A stretch of 64,000 bases of DNA from CAVRIA01 sp963721115 (GTDB lineage: Bacteria; Desulfobacterota; Binatia; HRBIN30; CADEER01): the NCBI GenBank assembly GCA_963721115.1, contig CAVRIA010000005.1:1-64000 (forward strand). Reading direction: 5' to 3'. The notes beneath the pieces were generated by a model that made no database searches, was not told the DNA's origin, and saw nothing but the letters and a program-made list of their open reading frames with translations. The stretch's first letter is position 1. Each line of letters starts with the position of its first letter. The position numbers and the translations under genes are program-made. Of this stretch, positions 7,863 to 18,100 are shown piece by piece.

Positions 7863-8045
7863 ATCGCGATCCTTTCGTTGCAAGCCGGTACGCCTTCGTC
7901 CATCCGCCATCGGCCTCGAACCCGCCGGGAGACGCCACGAACCCGCAGGGGCTGTTTGGCGCCCCGTTGCGCTCTTTGCACGAAACATGGCGAAACACGT
8001 ACAACCCCCGCGGACTGAGCGTCAATCTCCAAATCCGGGCAGCGC

Positions 8046-8335
8046 GCTCGATTCGGCCACAGCAGTGGGGAGTCAAGGTCGTCCGGGTCGAACTGCCCAA
8101 CATCACCCCGCCGGAAGAGATCAGACTGACGATGGAAAAGCAGATGACGGCGGAACGATCTCGACGCGCAGTCGTCACAACGGCCGAGGGTGAAAAGGCC
8201 GCCGCGATTCTTCGCGCGGAGGTTCACTCACACAGATCGCCGGGAACGCGCAAAAGATCGTCTTCCTTCCGTTCGAGGCAACCGGGGTAATGGGCTCGCT
8301 CGGTGCGATGAAAGAGCTCTTCGACTCAGGGCCCG
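8046..8335 (+). pseudogene. SPFH/band-7 (slipin) protein remnant
   Basis: The plus strand reads WGVKVVRVELPNITPPEEI then MEKQMTAERSRRA and TTAEGEKAAAILRAEG. After a frame change it reads LTQIAGNAQKIVFLPFEATG then MGSLGAMKELF. This is the C-terminal half of slipin-type band-7 proteins (WGVxVxxVExxDxxxPxxMxxAMxxQAxAERxRRAxIxxAEGExxAA). The membrane anchor and N-terminal half are missing. The rest of the gap 7863-8401 holds nothing else recognisable. Confidence 0.75.
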
Positions 8336-8401
8336 CTCAACCCGCGCCTCCCAGCAGTGCATCGGAAGATCGTCTTCCAGGCTGATCCGCTGCTGCCCGT
8401 T

Positions 8402-10441
8402 TCAATGAAAGAAGTCCTCGTCCGCCAGCGTGGGCAGCACTCTCTGCGCGATCGGGTCGGCGGCGAAGCGCTTCTGGATGCAGTGGTCCTTCAGGTGGTT
8501 GGCCAGTGAGATGAACACCATCGCCTGGTCCAGGGCGAGGTACTCGTGCGCCACCCCGCCCGAGGCCGGGTCGACGGCGTCGTAGAAGCCGTAGTCGCCG
8601 TAGATGTCGTAGAGCTCGACCAACTTGCGCAGGTCGGCGAGCGCCTCTTCCGGCGTGGCGTTCAGCGCCAGCGCGGCGGCGTGGGGCGTCACCGGGCCGG
8701 GGCCGTAGCCGCGCGAGCCGAGCACCTTCACGCCGGACTCCCCGTACGAGTCACCGGCCGCGTTGACGCTCGGCGACAGTCCCCAGACGGGATAGCCGCG
8801 CTCTGTCGCCCAGAGGCGCTGGACCGCGGCGTGCACCTCGTCGTTGCGCCCGAGGCTCTTCGGCGCGTACTTGCGCTCGTCGACGACCAGCGTGGGCATG
8901 AGCGCCTCGAACATGCTGCCGCCCCAGGACGGCACGTACCGATGCCCCTCCCACTCGTAGTAGCCGCCGTAGAAGCGGAACCCCCGCACCGTCTTGAGCC
9001 GCCTGTCGTACGGCCTCTGCGTCTGCCAGATGCGCCAGGCCGGGAAGGTGCGGGTGAGCCGGAACCAGTGCTCCTCGGGGACGTCCCCCTTGCCGATCGC
9101 GATCAGGCTCCCGACCCGCGATTCGCTGTAGAGCACGCCGTAGTGGTACTCGGAACGCGTCGGCACGTTGACGTAGTACCCGTGCGACATCTGCTGCACC
9201 ACGTCGTCGTAGAAGAAGGCGTAGTCGCCGGCCGCGATGATGTCGCTGCACTCGGCGGAGAGCTCCGGAAACTCCGCGCGCGCCACCATCAGTCCCGCCG
9301 TCAGCCAGGAGGAGTCGACGAAGGAGACGAAGTTGCTGGTGCGCTCCAGCGACGTGGCGTCGTAGTAGTTGAAGTAGAAGCCCCGGTAGCTCTCCAGCCT
9401 CCGGAGAGTGGACAGCACCCGTCGCATCCTCTCCAGTGCCTCGGTGCGGGAGAGGAAGTCGAGCTCGTAGGCGGCGGCGGTGGCGATGAGGTGCAACCCG
9501 ATGTTGGTGACGTTGGTGTAGTCGCCGATGTGCGCCGCGGCGGGGTCGACCGAGTCGGCGCCGAAACGGACGTGGTCGATCGGCAGGCCGTTGTCGCGGT
9601 GCGTGAACGCGTCGAGCCCGCGCCAGGTGTCCAGCGCCAGGCGGAGGAGGAACCGCCGGTCGGAACGCGGCAACGCCCGCCGGTCCGCGAGCAGCCGCCG
9701 CGGCCATCCGCGCAGCAGGGTCTGGATCTGCAGCTTGGCCTTGTCGGGACCTCCGAGAGCCGCCTCCCACGCCTCTTTCTTGTGCGCGACGACGCGGTCG
9801 GAGATGCTCGGCCCCGGCCGACCGGTGCGGAGCAGGACCACGTCGTCGATGAAGTACGCCCCCGCCGGCGCCGTCATCCGCCGCGACTCGAGCGAGACGA
9901 ACAACTCCCCGAGGTGCGACCAGTCCTGGATGCCGCTCATCCGATTGAGGGGAACTTCGATGCGCCGCCACTCCGGCCCGATCCCCTCGACCACCTGGCT
10001 GCCCGTCTCCACCAGGCCGCTCGACGACGGGACCTGCCTGAATCCCACCTTCAGGCTGGTGCTGAACCCGGCACTCGCGTCCCCTTTGATCCAGAAGGCC
10101 ACGCGGTCGAAGCGCGACGCGTCGACGTCGCCGAGAAGAAGGCGCAGGCCCAACTCGCCCGAGCCCTCCGCGTCGAAGCGATAGCGCAGGCGCAGGCAGT
10201 GTCCCGGCGTCCCGGAACGATCGCAGGCAACCCGTCGAAACGCGGCGCGCCCGATGGCCGCTGTCGATCCGACCTCGCGTAGGGCCACATACCTCGCCTG
10301 GTTGTTTCCCTCGAAGTCGTCGATCACCCGTTCTCGAAGGACATTGCCGGTCGCCCCGGCTGCATGCGTTCCGCCCCGACACCCGACCGCGACGAACGCC
10401 AGGCAGGACACAAGGACCGCCGTCGCTGCGCCTCTCGCCAT
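8402..10441 (-). CDS. Lipoprotein with CBM-like domain and glycoamylase/GH144-type catalytic domain
   Basis: ATG at 10441 gives a lipoprotein signal (ATAVLVSCLAFVAVGC), so the enzyme probably faces the periplasm or surface. Residues 40-215 look like a CBM11/galactose-binding beta-sandwich (VIDDFEGNNQARY ... FWIKGDAS ... ISGIQDWSHLGEL type). Residues 250-665 match the PF10091 glycoamylase/GH144 alpha-barrel: NYTNVTNIGL-like, YYGGYYEWEG-like, SWGGSMFEALMP, WGLSPSVNAAGDSYG, YGDYGFYDAVD and HEYLALDQAMVF. GH144 members cleave beta-1,2-glucans; the substrate here is inferred only. The frame is open upstream to 10555, so a longer N-terminus is possible. It is monocistronic. Confidence 0.8.
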   Translation of the reverse strand: MARGAATAVLVSCLAFVAVGCRGGTHAAGATGNVLRERVIDDFEGNNQARYVALREVGSTAAIGRAAFRRVACDRSGTPGHCLRLRYRFDAEGSGELGLRLLLGDVDASRFDRVAFWIKGDASAGFSTSLKVGFRQVPSSSGLVETGSQVVEGIGPEWRRIEVPLNRMSGIQDWSHLGELFVSLESRRMTAPAGAYFIDDVVLLRTGRPGPSISDRVVAHKKEAWEAALGGPDKAKLQIQTLLRGWPRRLLADRRALPRSDRRFLLRLALDTWRGLDAFTHRDNGLPIDHVRFGADSVDPAAAHIGDYTNVTNIGLHLIATAAAYELDFLSRTEALERMRRVLSTLRRLESYRGFYFNYYDATSLERTSNFVSFVDSSWLTAGLMVARAEFPELSAECSDIIAAGDYAFFYDDVVQQMSHGYYVNVPTRSEYHYGVLYSESRVGSLIAIGKGDVPEEHWFRLTRTFPAWRIWQTQRPYDRRLKTVRGFRFYGGYYEWEGHRYVPSWGGSMFEALMPTLVVDERKYAPKSLGRNDEVHAAVQRLWATERGYPVWGLSPSVNAAGDSYGESGVKVLGSRGYGPGPVTPHAAALALNATPEEALADLRKLVELYDIYGDYGFYDAVDPASGGVAHEYLALDQAMVFISLANHLKDHCIQKRFAADPIAQRVLPTLADEDFFH

Positions 10442-10577
10442 GAACCGGCGGCCGCCGCAGCGCGCCGCGCTCTGCCCGGCGAACCGGCCGAAAGCCGTCG
10501 CGTGAGGGAAGGACGACCGCACGGTGCGCCGCCGGCGGCGATGAATGAGCGCCATGATTCGGCCGAACCGCGATCGA

Positions 10578-11762
10578 TCAGGTCGTCCGGAAGACGCAGC
10601 GCGTGCCGTCGCGGTCCATCTCGACGACGCAGCGGTTGCACGGAACGCATCGAGAGGCCGCGAGCTCGCCCCTCTGCATGCGCAGCACCAGGTCGGGGTC
10701 GCGGATGAGCGCCCGGCCCAGCGCGACGAAGTCGAAGCCCTCCGCGAGGGCGCGGTCCATGGTCTCGAGCCGCGTGATCCCGCCCAGCAGCATGAGCGGA
10801 AGGCGCACCGCGGCGCGAAAGCGGCGCGCCAGGGGAAGAAAGAAGGCTTCCTCGAACTCGTACTTGCGCAGCATGAACGGAGCGAAGACGCGCATTCCCC
10901 AACGGCGCACCCAGTGGCGCTCGTGCCGGATCATCTCGCGCAGCGGGACGTCCCCGCGCATGAGGTACATCGGCGTCCTGGTAGTGTGGCCGCCGGTGAG
11001 CTGCAACGCGTCGACGGTGCCGTCGGACTCGAGCCGCCGGGCGATCTCGACGCCGTCCTCGGCGGTGAGTCCGCCGCGAAACCCGTCGTCCATGTTGAGC
11101 TTGGCGTAGACCGCGACTCGAGACCCGACCGCCTCCCGCACGGCGCGCAGCACGTGGCGCGGGAAGCGCGCCCGCCCCTCCAGATCGCCGCCCCAGCGGT
11201 CGCGGCGCCGATTGTTGTAGGGGCTCAGGAACTGGCTCAACAGGTACCCGTGACCGGCGTGGACTTCGATCGCGTCGAAGCCCGCGCTCTCGGACAGCCG
11301 CGCCGCGCCGGCAAAGTCACCCTTCACCCGTTCGAGGTCGGCTTCGGTCATCGCCCTCGAGAACGCCTGCGCGTGCGGGCTGAACATGCGCGACGGCCCG
11401 AGGGGAGCGCTGCCCGTGGCTCTCGGGTTGGCGAACCAACCGGCGTGGCCGAGCTGGATCGACGTCCGCGCCCCCTCGGCGTGCATCACCTCGTTGAAGT
11501 GTCGCAGACCCGGCAGCGCTTCCTCCCGCATCCAGATCTGGTGCCTGAAGGTACGGCCCTCGGGCGACACCGAGCAGTACGCCAGCGTCGTCATGCCGAC
11601 CCCGCCGGCGGCAAACTCCCGGTGCCATTCGACCAGGCGATCGGTCACCAGGCCGTCGCGCGACATCCCCTCGTTGGTCCCGCACTTGACCACCCGGTTG
11701 CGCAGCTCGACGGGCCCGAGCCGTCCCGGCGCGAAGACCGGGTGTGAGGAAACCTCCGCCAT
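10578..11762 (-). CDS. Old Yellow Enzyme family NADH:flavin oxidoreductase
   Basis: ATG at 11762 (MAEVSSHPVFAPGRLGPVEL) is preferred to 11807 because family proteins begin close to FxPxxLGxxxLxNRV. The 394-residue TIM barrel shows LRNRVVKCGTNEGMS, TSIQLGHAGW, EVHAGHGYLLSQFLSP, NNRRRDRWGG and VALGRALIRDP. It ends in a Cys cluster (RCVPCNRCV) like the 4Fe-4S-binding members, but lacks the C-terminal FAD/NAD domains of the long 2,4-dienoyl-CoA reductase type. It probably reduces an activated C=C bond using FMN. It is separated by about 135 bp from the upstream glycosidase on the same strand. Confidence 0.9.
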   Translation of the reverse strand: MAEVSSHPVFAPGRLGPVELRNRVVKCGTNEGMSRDGLVTDRLVEWHREFAAGGVGMTTLAYCSVSPEGRTFRHQIWMREEALPGLRHFNEVMHAEGARTSIQLGHAGWFANPRATGSAPLGPSRMFSPHAQAFSRAMTEADLERVKGDFAGAARLSESAGFDAIEVHAGHGYLLSQFLSPYNNRRRDRWGGDLEGRARFPRHVLRAVREAVGSRVAVYAKLNMDDGFRGGLTAEDGVEIARRLESDGTVDALQLTGGHTTRTPMYLMRGDVPLREMIRHERHWVRRWGMRVFAPFMLRKYEFEEAFFLPLARRFRAAVRLPLMLLGGITRLETMDRALAEGFDFVALGRALIRDPDLVLRMQRGELAASRCVPCNRCVVEMDRDGTRCVFRTT

Positions 11763-11885
11763 TGGCTCTCTCGACCCCACGCCTCGTAGCCCCGCGGCGG
11801 ACGACATTCAAGGCAGCTGTGCCGAACAGGCGTCAATCCAATCTCGCACCGTCGAGGCGAGAGCGCTCACGCCCGGAGGTGCGGG

Positions 11886-11914
11886 TTGACATTGATCCGG
11901 CCCGCCGCTAGTTG
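11886..11914 (+). promoter_or_regulatory. Candidate promoter of tRNA-fMet
   Basis: A perfect TTGACA at 11886-11891 is followed after 17 bases by TAGTTG, a weak -10 match. The tRNA starts 14 bases after it, the distance expected of a strong stable-RNA promoter. Confidence 0.55.
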
Positions 11915-11928
11915 TTTGCGTTCGTTGC

Positions 11929-12002
<74 letters not shown>

Positions 12003-12010
12003 CCTCTGAA

Positions 12011-12049
12011 AAAGGCCCTGCAAAGTCCACGACTTGCGGGCCTTTTTTT
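12011..12049 (+). terminator. Intrinsic terminator after tRNA-fMet
   Basis: AAAGGCCCTGCAA pairs with TTGCGGGCCTTT (one G-U-type mismatch), followed by seven T residues. It sits directly after the tRNA. Confidence 0.85.
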
Positions 12050-12092
12050 CGACCTGCGAGCGCGTCCGGCGCAGCTGGTCCGCCGGGAACGG

Positions 12093-12226
12093 CCTAGACC
12101 CAATGCCAGTCAGTTAAGGGGACAGAGGGGCGGGGTTCGCCCCAAAGGGGCAGCCATTCGTCAGTCCAGGGCAAAGCCCAGGGTAACCCGGATGCGAATC
12201 GAATCCGAGCTGGCATTGGGCCTAGA
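12093..12226. repeat. MITE-like inverted-repeat element, about 134 bp
   Basis: The outer arms (CCTAGACCCAATGCCAG at 12093-12109 and its near complement at 12210-12226) match at 15 of 17 positions. The inside contains TTAAGGGGACAGAGGGGC and a GGGGCG/CGCCCC hairpin. There is no coding capacity. It forms the left edge of DNA inserted between the tRNA terminator and the ydbH-like 5' copy. Confidence 0.55.
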
Positions 12227-12351
12227 CCACTTGGCCATTTCACCGCGATCCTGTTACCGTCGATCGTCGTATGCGCGAAGTCGACGAAATCAGCGGCGCC
12301 ACCGCACGCGATGTGCACCTGATCCGCGCGTGGCGCGGGGAAGTGCATCCC

Positions 12352-12834
12352 ATGCCGGACACTGCGGACAAGACGACCTCCCTCACGGACGCGGTCCGAG
12401 CTCTCGACTCGATCGGCGTCGCACACGCGCTCATCGGCGGCGTCGCGGTGGGCGTTCACTCGGGCGTGCCGCGTGCGACGTTGGATGTCGATCTCGCCTG
12501 CGCCTCGACCGCCGGTCGATCAGAGGTGATCCGCACGCTCACGGAGGCGGGGTTCCGGCTGGTGGGAGAGTTCCCGCACAGCGTGAACTTCCGGCACGCC
12601 AGCGGCGAGCCCTTGCAGCTCGCCTTCGATCCCGCCTTCGACGCGATGATCGAACGCGCGACCCGCTTCGGTGTCGGAGAAACGCCCGTGCCCATCGTGC
12701 AGAAGGGCGACCTGATCGCCATGAAAGAGCGCGCGGCGGGCGACCCGACGCGGCGCCGCAGCAAGCGGCTGCGCGATCAAGCAGATATCGCGCTCTTGCG
12801 CGGCGATGTACCGGGACCCGACGAAGGCTGGTAG
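12352..12834 (+). CDS. Nucleotidyltransferase-fold protein (AbiEii/DUF6036-like)
   Basis: This 160-residue protein contains GVAHALIGGVAVGVHSG and RATLDVDLAC. This is the nucleotidyltransferase motif GG-x-A followed by D-x-D (here DVD) seen in AbiEii-type and DUF6036 proteins. IVQKGDLIAMKERAAG and RRRSKRLRDQADIALL follow, matching the K-D-xx-D end of the fold. A start at 12271 would add 27 residues. Such proteins act as NTP transferases, often as toxins with a partner antitoxin, but no partner gene is adjacent. Confidence 0.75.
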   Translation: MPDTADKTTSLTDAVRALDSIGVAHALIGGVAVGVHSGVPRATLDVDLACASTAGRSEVIRTLTEAGFRLVGEFPHSVNFRHASGEPLQLAFDPAFDAMIERATRFGVGETPVPIVQKGDLIAMKERAAGDPTRRRSKRLRDQADIALLRGDVPGPDEGW

Positions 12835-13263
12835 GACGACGAACATTCTGATGCGGCAGCATCGGGATCGAACCCCGCCCGCTCGAGAATCCCTACCGCA
12901 CAAGGCGTACTCCCCTGTATTCATCGAGTCGGCTGCCACCTCCAATCGGGAGCAGCACTGCGGATCGCTCATCTTCACCTCCTGATAGGATCTGGGGATG
13001 GCGGGAAGAGCGGCGCAGCGCCTGCTCTGGGTCCTCGGCCCAACGTCTTCGACGGCGAAGAGCAGGCGTCCAAGAGGCCGTTCCCCTTCTGCACCCCGTG
13101 CTGGATAGCCCAGTCGTAGTCGTCGTCGAACAGACCGACAAGCGGCGCTCTTCTTTCAGTAAGAAAACTCGGTGGGTATCCGACGACAGTCATCCTGCTC
13201 GACTCCGATCACTTCCGGATTGGTCGCGAGCAGCAAACAATCACACTGGCGAGGAAAGTCGCG
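12835..13263. other. Gap containing a stray copy of the ydbH 5' end (12981-13040)
   Basis: No gene is convincing in this 429-bp gap. Positions 12981-13040 match 25111-25170 at 54 of 60 bases. That segment is the ribosome-binding region and first codons of the ydbH-like gene (here M-A-G-R-A-A-Q-R-L-L-W-V-L-G). The homology stops abruptly at about 13040, so this is a truncated duplicate. Confidence 0.85.
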
Positions 13264-14496
13264 ATGTACTATACCGCGGAGCTGATGGCGGCGGAGTGCA
13301 CCACCTCGAGGGCGCCGAGTAGGGGCAGAGACATCGCCTGCCGCCGGCGTCCAATTCTGGTGCTCCTGACCATCCTCACCGCTCTCTCGGGAGGCTGCTC
13401 CGCACCGCTGCACCATGCCTCAGTTCCCGTCCCCGACGGCGTGACGAACGAGCAGCGCGTTGCCGCCATGCTGAGCATTCACGCATACGCGCGCTGGCCG
13501 GATGGCAACTTTGATGGGGTCCAGTTCCTGCCGCTCCGGAAGGCAGTGGACATCCTGAGGCGCGACCGAGGCATGGCTGCCGATTCGCGTCGGCGACGAG
13601 CTATCGCGAAGCTTGCGGCGTATGCCCCCGAGAACGAAGATATTCGCCAGGCGATCGGGGATCTTCTGATGGATCGACGGGATCTCACAGCGACAGTGTC
13701 CAAACTTCGAACCGATCGCGCCATCTCACCCGCCCTCCTTGAGGTTGGGATCGCAAACTCACTGAGTGCCCTCACGCCCGACTGCCCGTGGAACTTGCCT
13801 GCTCCCCCGACTGGCGGAGTCAAGGACCCGCCGCCCGTCGAGTGGTCCTACGACGTCTCGATTCCGCGAGACATGGAAGACATCGCGCGAGCGCTCGACC
13901 CCCAGAGCTGGGACCAGTGCAGCCCCTTCTTCAAGGAGACGCACCTCGCATCGACGGCGTCGCCATGCTGTCCCGCCGCCTCAAGCTGCACCGAGACAGG
14001 ACCACGCAGCGAGCCAGCGGGCAAACCGTACAACCAAGCCGCCCTGTACGAGCGCTTTTGTGTCGCTGACGATTGCAGTAGTCCCTGCCCGGGGCCACAC
14101 AAGTGCGACATCGACTTCGAGAACCTGCTTTGCGTGACCACCGAGTACGACGCGTGGGTACCCTGCTCTTGCATGGTGTCACACGCTGACCGATACGACG
14201 TGGACTATCAGCTGGCATCGTGGATCAGCGGAGAGCTGTTGGGTATCGAGCCGGCGGCGGTCATCACGGACGAGGGCCGTCTCAGCACCAGACGCGCCAC
14301 GGCCGCCGAGACGGCGAAGCTCACCGGGTCGCCTTGGTCGGTGGTGCACGTCGACAAGACGCTCGACTTCGCGAACTCGGGCCAGACGGGGGCGGTGGGA
14401 AAGTTTCTGCAGGCCCTGAAAGACGAGCTGGCGGGACAAGTCGTCGAGCAAGCGTGCTGCGAGGTGCCGACGGAGCACTGGTGTACTGGCTGGTAA
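13264..14496 (+). CDS. Cys-rich putative lipoprotein
   Basis: The 410-residue protein has a hydrophobic segment (PILVLLTILTALSGGC) with a lipobox Cys near residue 45; the long N-terminus suggests the true start may be downstream of 13264. The segment around residues 215-305 is unusually Cys-rich (CC, CSSPCPGPHKC, LLCVTTEY, CSC), probably disulfide-bonded after export. The C-terminal part (TDEGRLSTRRATAAETAKL ... HVDKTLDFANSGQ) is helical. I do not recognise the family. It begins the plus-strand run 13.2-18.8 kb. Confidence 0.65.
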   Translation: MYYTAELMAAECTTSRAPSRGRDIACRRRPILVLLTILTALSGGCSAPLHHASVPVPDGVTNEQRVAAMLSIHAYARWPDGNFDGVQFLPLRKAVDILRRDRGMAADSRRRRAIAKLAAYAPENEDIRQAIGDLLMDRRDLTATVSKLRTDRAISPALLEVGIANSLSALTPDCPWNLPAPPTGGVKDPPPVEWSYDVSIPRDMEDIARALDPQSWDQCSPFFKETHLASTASPCCPAASSCTETGPRSEPAGKPYNQAALYERFCVADDCSSPCPGPHKCDIDFENLLCVTTEYDAWVPCSCMVSHADRYDVDYQLASWISGELLGIEPAAVITDEGRLSTRRATAAETAKLTGSPWSVVHVDKTLDFANSGQTGAVGKFLQALKDELAGQVVEQACCEVPTEHWCTGW

Positions 14497-14567
14497 GAAC
14501 GCGTAACCCCGTGATATCGACTATACGAGACCGAGCCCGTACGTGACGGGCTTAGAGAGGAGACGGC

Positions 14568-15101
14568 ATGGCAATCGAGGATCTGCTTCTGAGCAACCTT
14601 GGTGTCGTCAGCGGCTTCGTCGGAGGCACGGTTCAGCGCTGGACCAAAGCAGCCATGGATGCCCGCAACACCGGATACAGCTTTGCCTCCCTGTTCGGAA
14701 CCCTGCGCGAACAGTTCGTCGACAACTGGGACACCTGGTCGACGCTGACGAACTTCTCCGGATACCCGCTGACGCCAACGGTCACGATCGAGGGCAAGTT
14801 CTCGTCACTCAGCGGTAAGAACAAGACTGTCTACGCCGGCCAACGATTGACGAACGCCGCGTTCCAGTCGACGGATCTGGAGCAGTTCGGCAGCACCAAC
14901 AAGATCCTCGCCGCCAACGTGCAGGCAACGATTCCAACTACCGCCATGGGGGGCGATTTCGACTTCGACGGCAAAGCCGTCATCACCTTGTTGGCCAACG
15001 CCCCGGCCGCAGGTACATATCGCGGACTGGTTTTGGTCAAGACACCCCAGATGGCCAGCTTCGAGCCGCTCACTTGGGTGGTCGTCATCGCGGACACGTA
15101 A
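14568..15101 (+). CDS. Hypothetical protein, 177 aa
   Basis: ATG at 14568 is preceded by GAGAGGAGACGGC, a strong ribosome-binding site. The protein has an N-terminal helical part (VQRWTKAAMDARNTGY) and a beta-rich C-terminal part (GGDFDFDGKAVITLLANAPA ... TYRGLVLVKTP). There is no signal peptide and no known motif. It lies 71 bp after the Cys-rich lipoprotein and 31 bp before the cyclase-ATPase gene, so the three may be co-transcribed. Confidence 0.7.
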   Translation: MAIEDLLLSNLGVVSGFVGGTVQRWTKAAMDARNTGYSFASLFGTLREQFVDNWDTWSTLTNFSGYPLTPTVTIEGKFSSLSGKNKTVYAGQRLTNAAFQSTDLEQFGSTNKILAANVQATIPTTAMGGDFDFDGKAVITLLANAPAAGTYRGLVLVKTPQMASFEPLTWVVVIADT

Positions 15102-15132
15102 TCGGTCTCGAAGCCGCGCCCGTCGGATCGCG

Positions 15133-18100
15133 ATGAGCGACACACGCAGACTCGCGGCGATCATGTTCACTGACATCGCGGGGTACACCGCCGTGATGGG
15201 AGCGGACGAACCGAAGGCTCTGCGCGTCCTCGCGCAGAGCCGTGCACTGGTGCTGCAGCTTCTCCCGCAGTTCCACGGCACGCAGATCGAGGACCTCGGC
15301 GACGGGACGCTGTGCAGTTTCCAGAGCGCGCTGGAGGCCGTGCAGTGTGCGCGCGCGATCCAGGAATCGTTGCGCCATGATCCCGACTTGCGTCTGCGCA
15401 TCGGGATTCACGTCGGTGATGTGCTCTTTTCCAGCGACCAGGTGATCGGCGACGGCGTCAATGTCGCCTCGCGCATCCATGCGCTGGCCGAGCCCGGCGG
15501 TATCTGCATGTCCGAACAAGTCTACGACGCCATTCGAAATCACCCCGACATTCGTGCGACGTCCTTGGGCGAGCGCCACCTCAAGAACGTGAATCGGGCG
15601 ATCAAAGTGTATGCGCTGAGCGTGGCTCAATCGGCTGCCCCCGGCAGCACGGCGACACCGGTAGCCGTGCCGCAGGCGACGGAGCTTCACCCACTTTTGG
15701 ATAGAGAACGCCGTCAACTCACGCTGGTGTGCTGCCGCATGACCGTGACGAGCCTGGAAGGGACCCCGATCGACCTAGAAGACCTCGACCAGCTGCTGCA
15801 CGCCGAACACGTGATGTGCGCAGAGGCCGTCGCGAGCAACGACGGCCAGATCGCGAGCATCCTGGGAGACCGTATTCTGTTGGTCTTCGGCTACCCACAT
15901 GCGCGTGAGGATGACGCCCGGCGGGCGGCTCGTACTGCGCTCCAGATCGCGGCAGAAGTGGCACGGGTGAGCGAACGGCTGCACGCAGAACGCCGACTGC
16001 GGCTGAATATCCGTATCGGCGTGCACACAGGTCTCGTTGTCGTGCGCGAGTCGAGCCAAGCGGGCGACAGTGCGCTCGGCGGCATGGTTGGCCCGACGTC
16101 CCAGGTTGCGGCGGCGCTGGTGGAGCTTGCCGGCGACGGAGAGGTCATCCTCAGCGTCGACACGCACCGGCTGCTCCGCGGAGAGATGGAGACCGAGCCG
16201 GCGGGAGCCCTCGACGTGCCCGACCTGCCCGCCAGCCTCCATGCCTTCCGCCTGATTCGCGAACCGCGGCGCGTAAGACGGTTGGAAGCGATACCGACAA
16301 CGGGCGAGACACCGCTGGTGGGGAGGGCGCGGCAAGTGAGCGAGCTGCTCGACACCTGGGGCCGCGCGCACGCAGGGCAAGCAGGCGCCGTCCTCATCCG
16401 CGGCGAACCGGGGATCGGCAAATCCCGCCTCGTACGCGAGTTGGGCCGACAGGTTCCCGCCGACTCCTGGCTGGAATGCCGCTGCGTCGTCGAGAACCAG
16501 AATACTCCACTGCGTCCGCTCGTCGATCTGCTCGCCGCGATCGAGGAACCGCTCGAATCCCTGCTGGCGACGTACGGCTTCGGTCTCCCGGAAGCCGTTC
16601 CGCTCTTCGCCGCCTTGCTCTCGCGGCCCACCGACGACCGGTACCCGCCGTTGGTGCTGTCGCCGGAACGACAGAAGGAGCTCACGCTGAACGCCCTGCT
16701 CGCCCTGCTCCTGAAGATGGCCGAGCGGCGGCCGCTGGTGTTCGTGTTGGAAGACCTGCACTGGGCCGATCCGACGACGCTCGAGTTGACCGGCTTGCTT
16801 CTGCAGGAGGTGCGCACGGCCCAAATGCTCGGAACGCAACCTGCACCGCGTCTCTGCCTCTTGCTCACGGCCCGTGCGGAATTCGACCCACCATGGTCGA
16901 CCGAACGCGTCGCCATGATCCAGCTCGCGCCGCTCGTCCGCCAAGAGGTCGAACAGATGGTCAGTGGCGGCCTGGCGCACGGTCAGTCGATTCCAGGGGC
17001 GATGCTCGAAGCCATCATCGAGCGGGCCGACGGGATTCCGCTCTTCGTAGAGGAGGTGACCCGAGTGCTCAGCGAGTCGGGGGCCCTCTCCGAGAACGGA
17101 GGCCACCGTACTGCGACCGGTCTCCCCCTCCAGATTCCGAGCAGCCTTCGCGACCTGCTTACGGCGCGCCTCGACAGCTTGTCACCCGGCGCCAAGGAAA
17201 CCGCTCAGCTCGCCGCGTTGCTCGGAAGGGAATTTCGCTACGAGGTGCTGCACGCCGTGTCGCGAAAGGACGATTGGACGCTGCGCGAAGACCTGGCCGA
17301 TCTGACCGCGGCGGGCATCATCTTTCACCGCCGCGGTATCCGCGGTGAGAGCTACGTATTCAAGCATACGCTGGTGCGCGATACCGCATACGAGTCGATG
17401 GTCCGCGCCACGCGCCGCAGCCTCCACCTGCAAGTGGCCAACGTTCTGCACCAGCAGTTTCCAGAGATCGACGAGCAACGCCCCGAGATCCTGGCGCAGC
17501 ACTTCGCACAAGGAGGCGATCTGGCGACCGCCGTCGACTATTGGCATCGCGCCGGCGACCAGGCCCTCAAGCGCGCGGCGTACATCGAGGCAGCGCAGCA
17601 GCTGGAACATGGACTGGCGTTGTTGAGAACCTTGCCCGAGTCGCAGTCGCGCGATCGGCAGGAAATTCAGCTGCTCACCACCCTGGGCACGGTGCTTTTC
17701 TCCACGCGTGGGCACGCCGCAGAAGAGGTCGAACAGACGTTTTCCCAGGCGCGGCAACTCTGTGAGCGGCTCGGCGAAGATCTTTCGCTCAAGGTCCTGG
17801 CCGGGATCGCATCGGTGTACATCGCGCGCAGCGACCGCGAAACGACCGCCGCACTCCTCCCTCGTTTCGAACGGTTGGCCGCGCGCACCGACGACGCCGT
17901 GGCATCGATTACCGGTCACGCCGTGCTGGGTGGCGCCGCGTTCTGGAGCGGGGACTTCGTAGCCGCACGGCATCACCTGGCGGTCGCCGAGCGGTTCTAC
18001 GGCACTGAAGCGTGGAAGAGCTTTTCGCGTGACTACGGCTACGACGGTGGCTTCTTCATCTACCCCTACACGATGTCGATCCTCTGGAACTTGGGGTATC

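Noticed and set aside
8546..10282. 578-residue plus-strand frame antisense to the glycosidase
   Set aside because: It lies wholly within the glycosidase gene and its composition (runs of Arg, Val, Ala, Pro) is that of a reverse-strand shadow.
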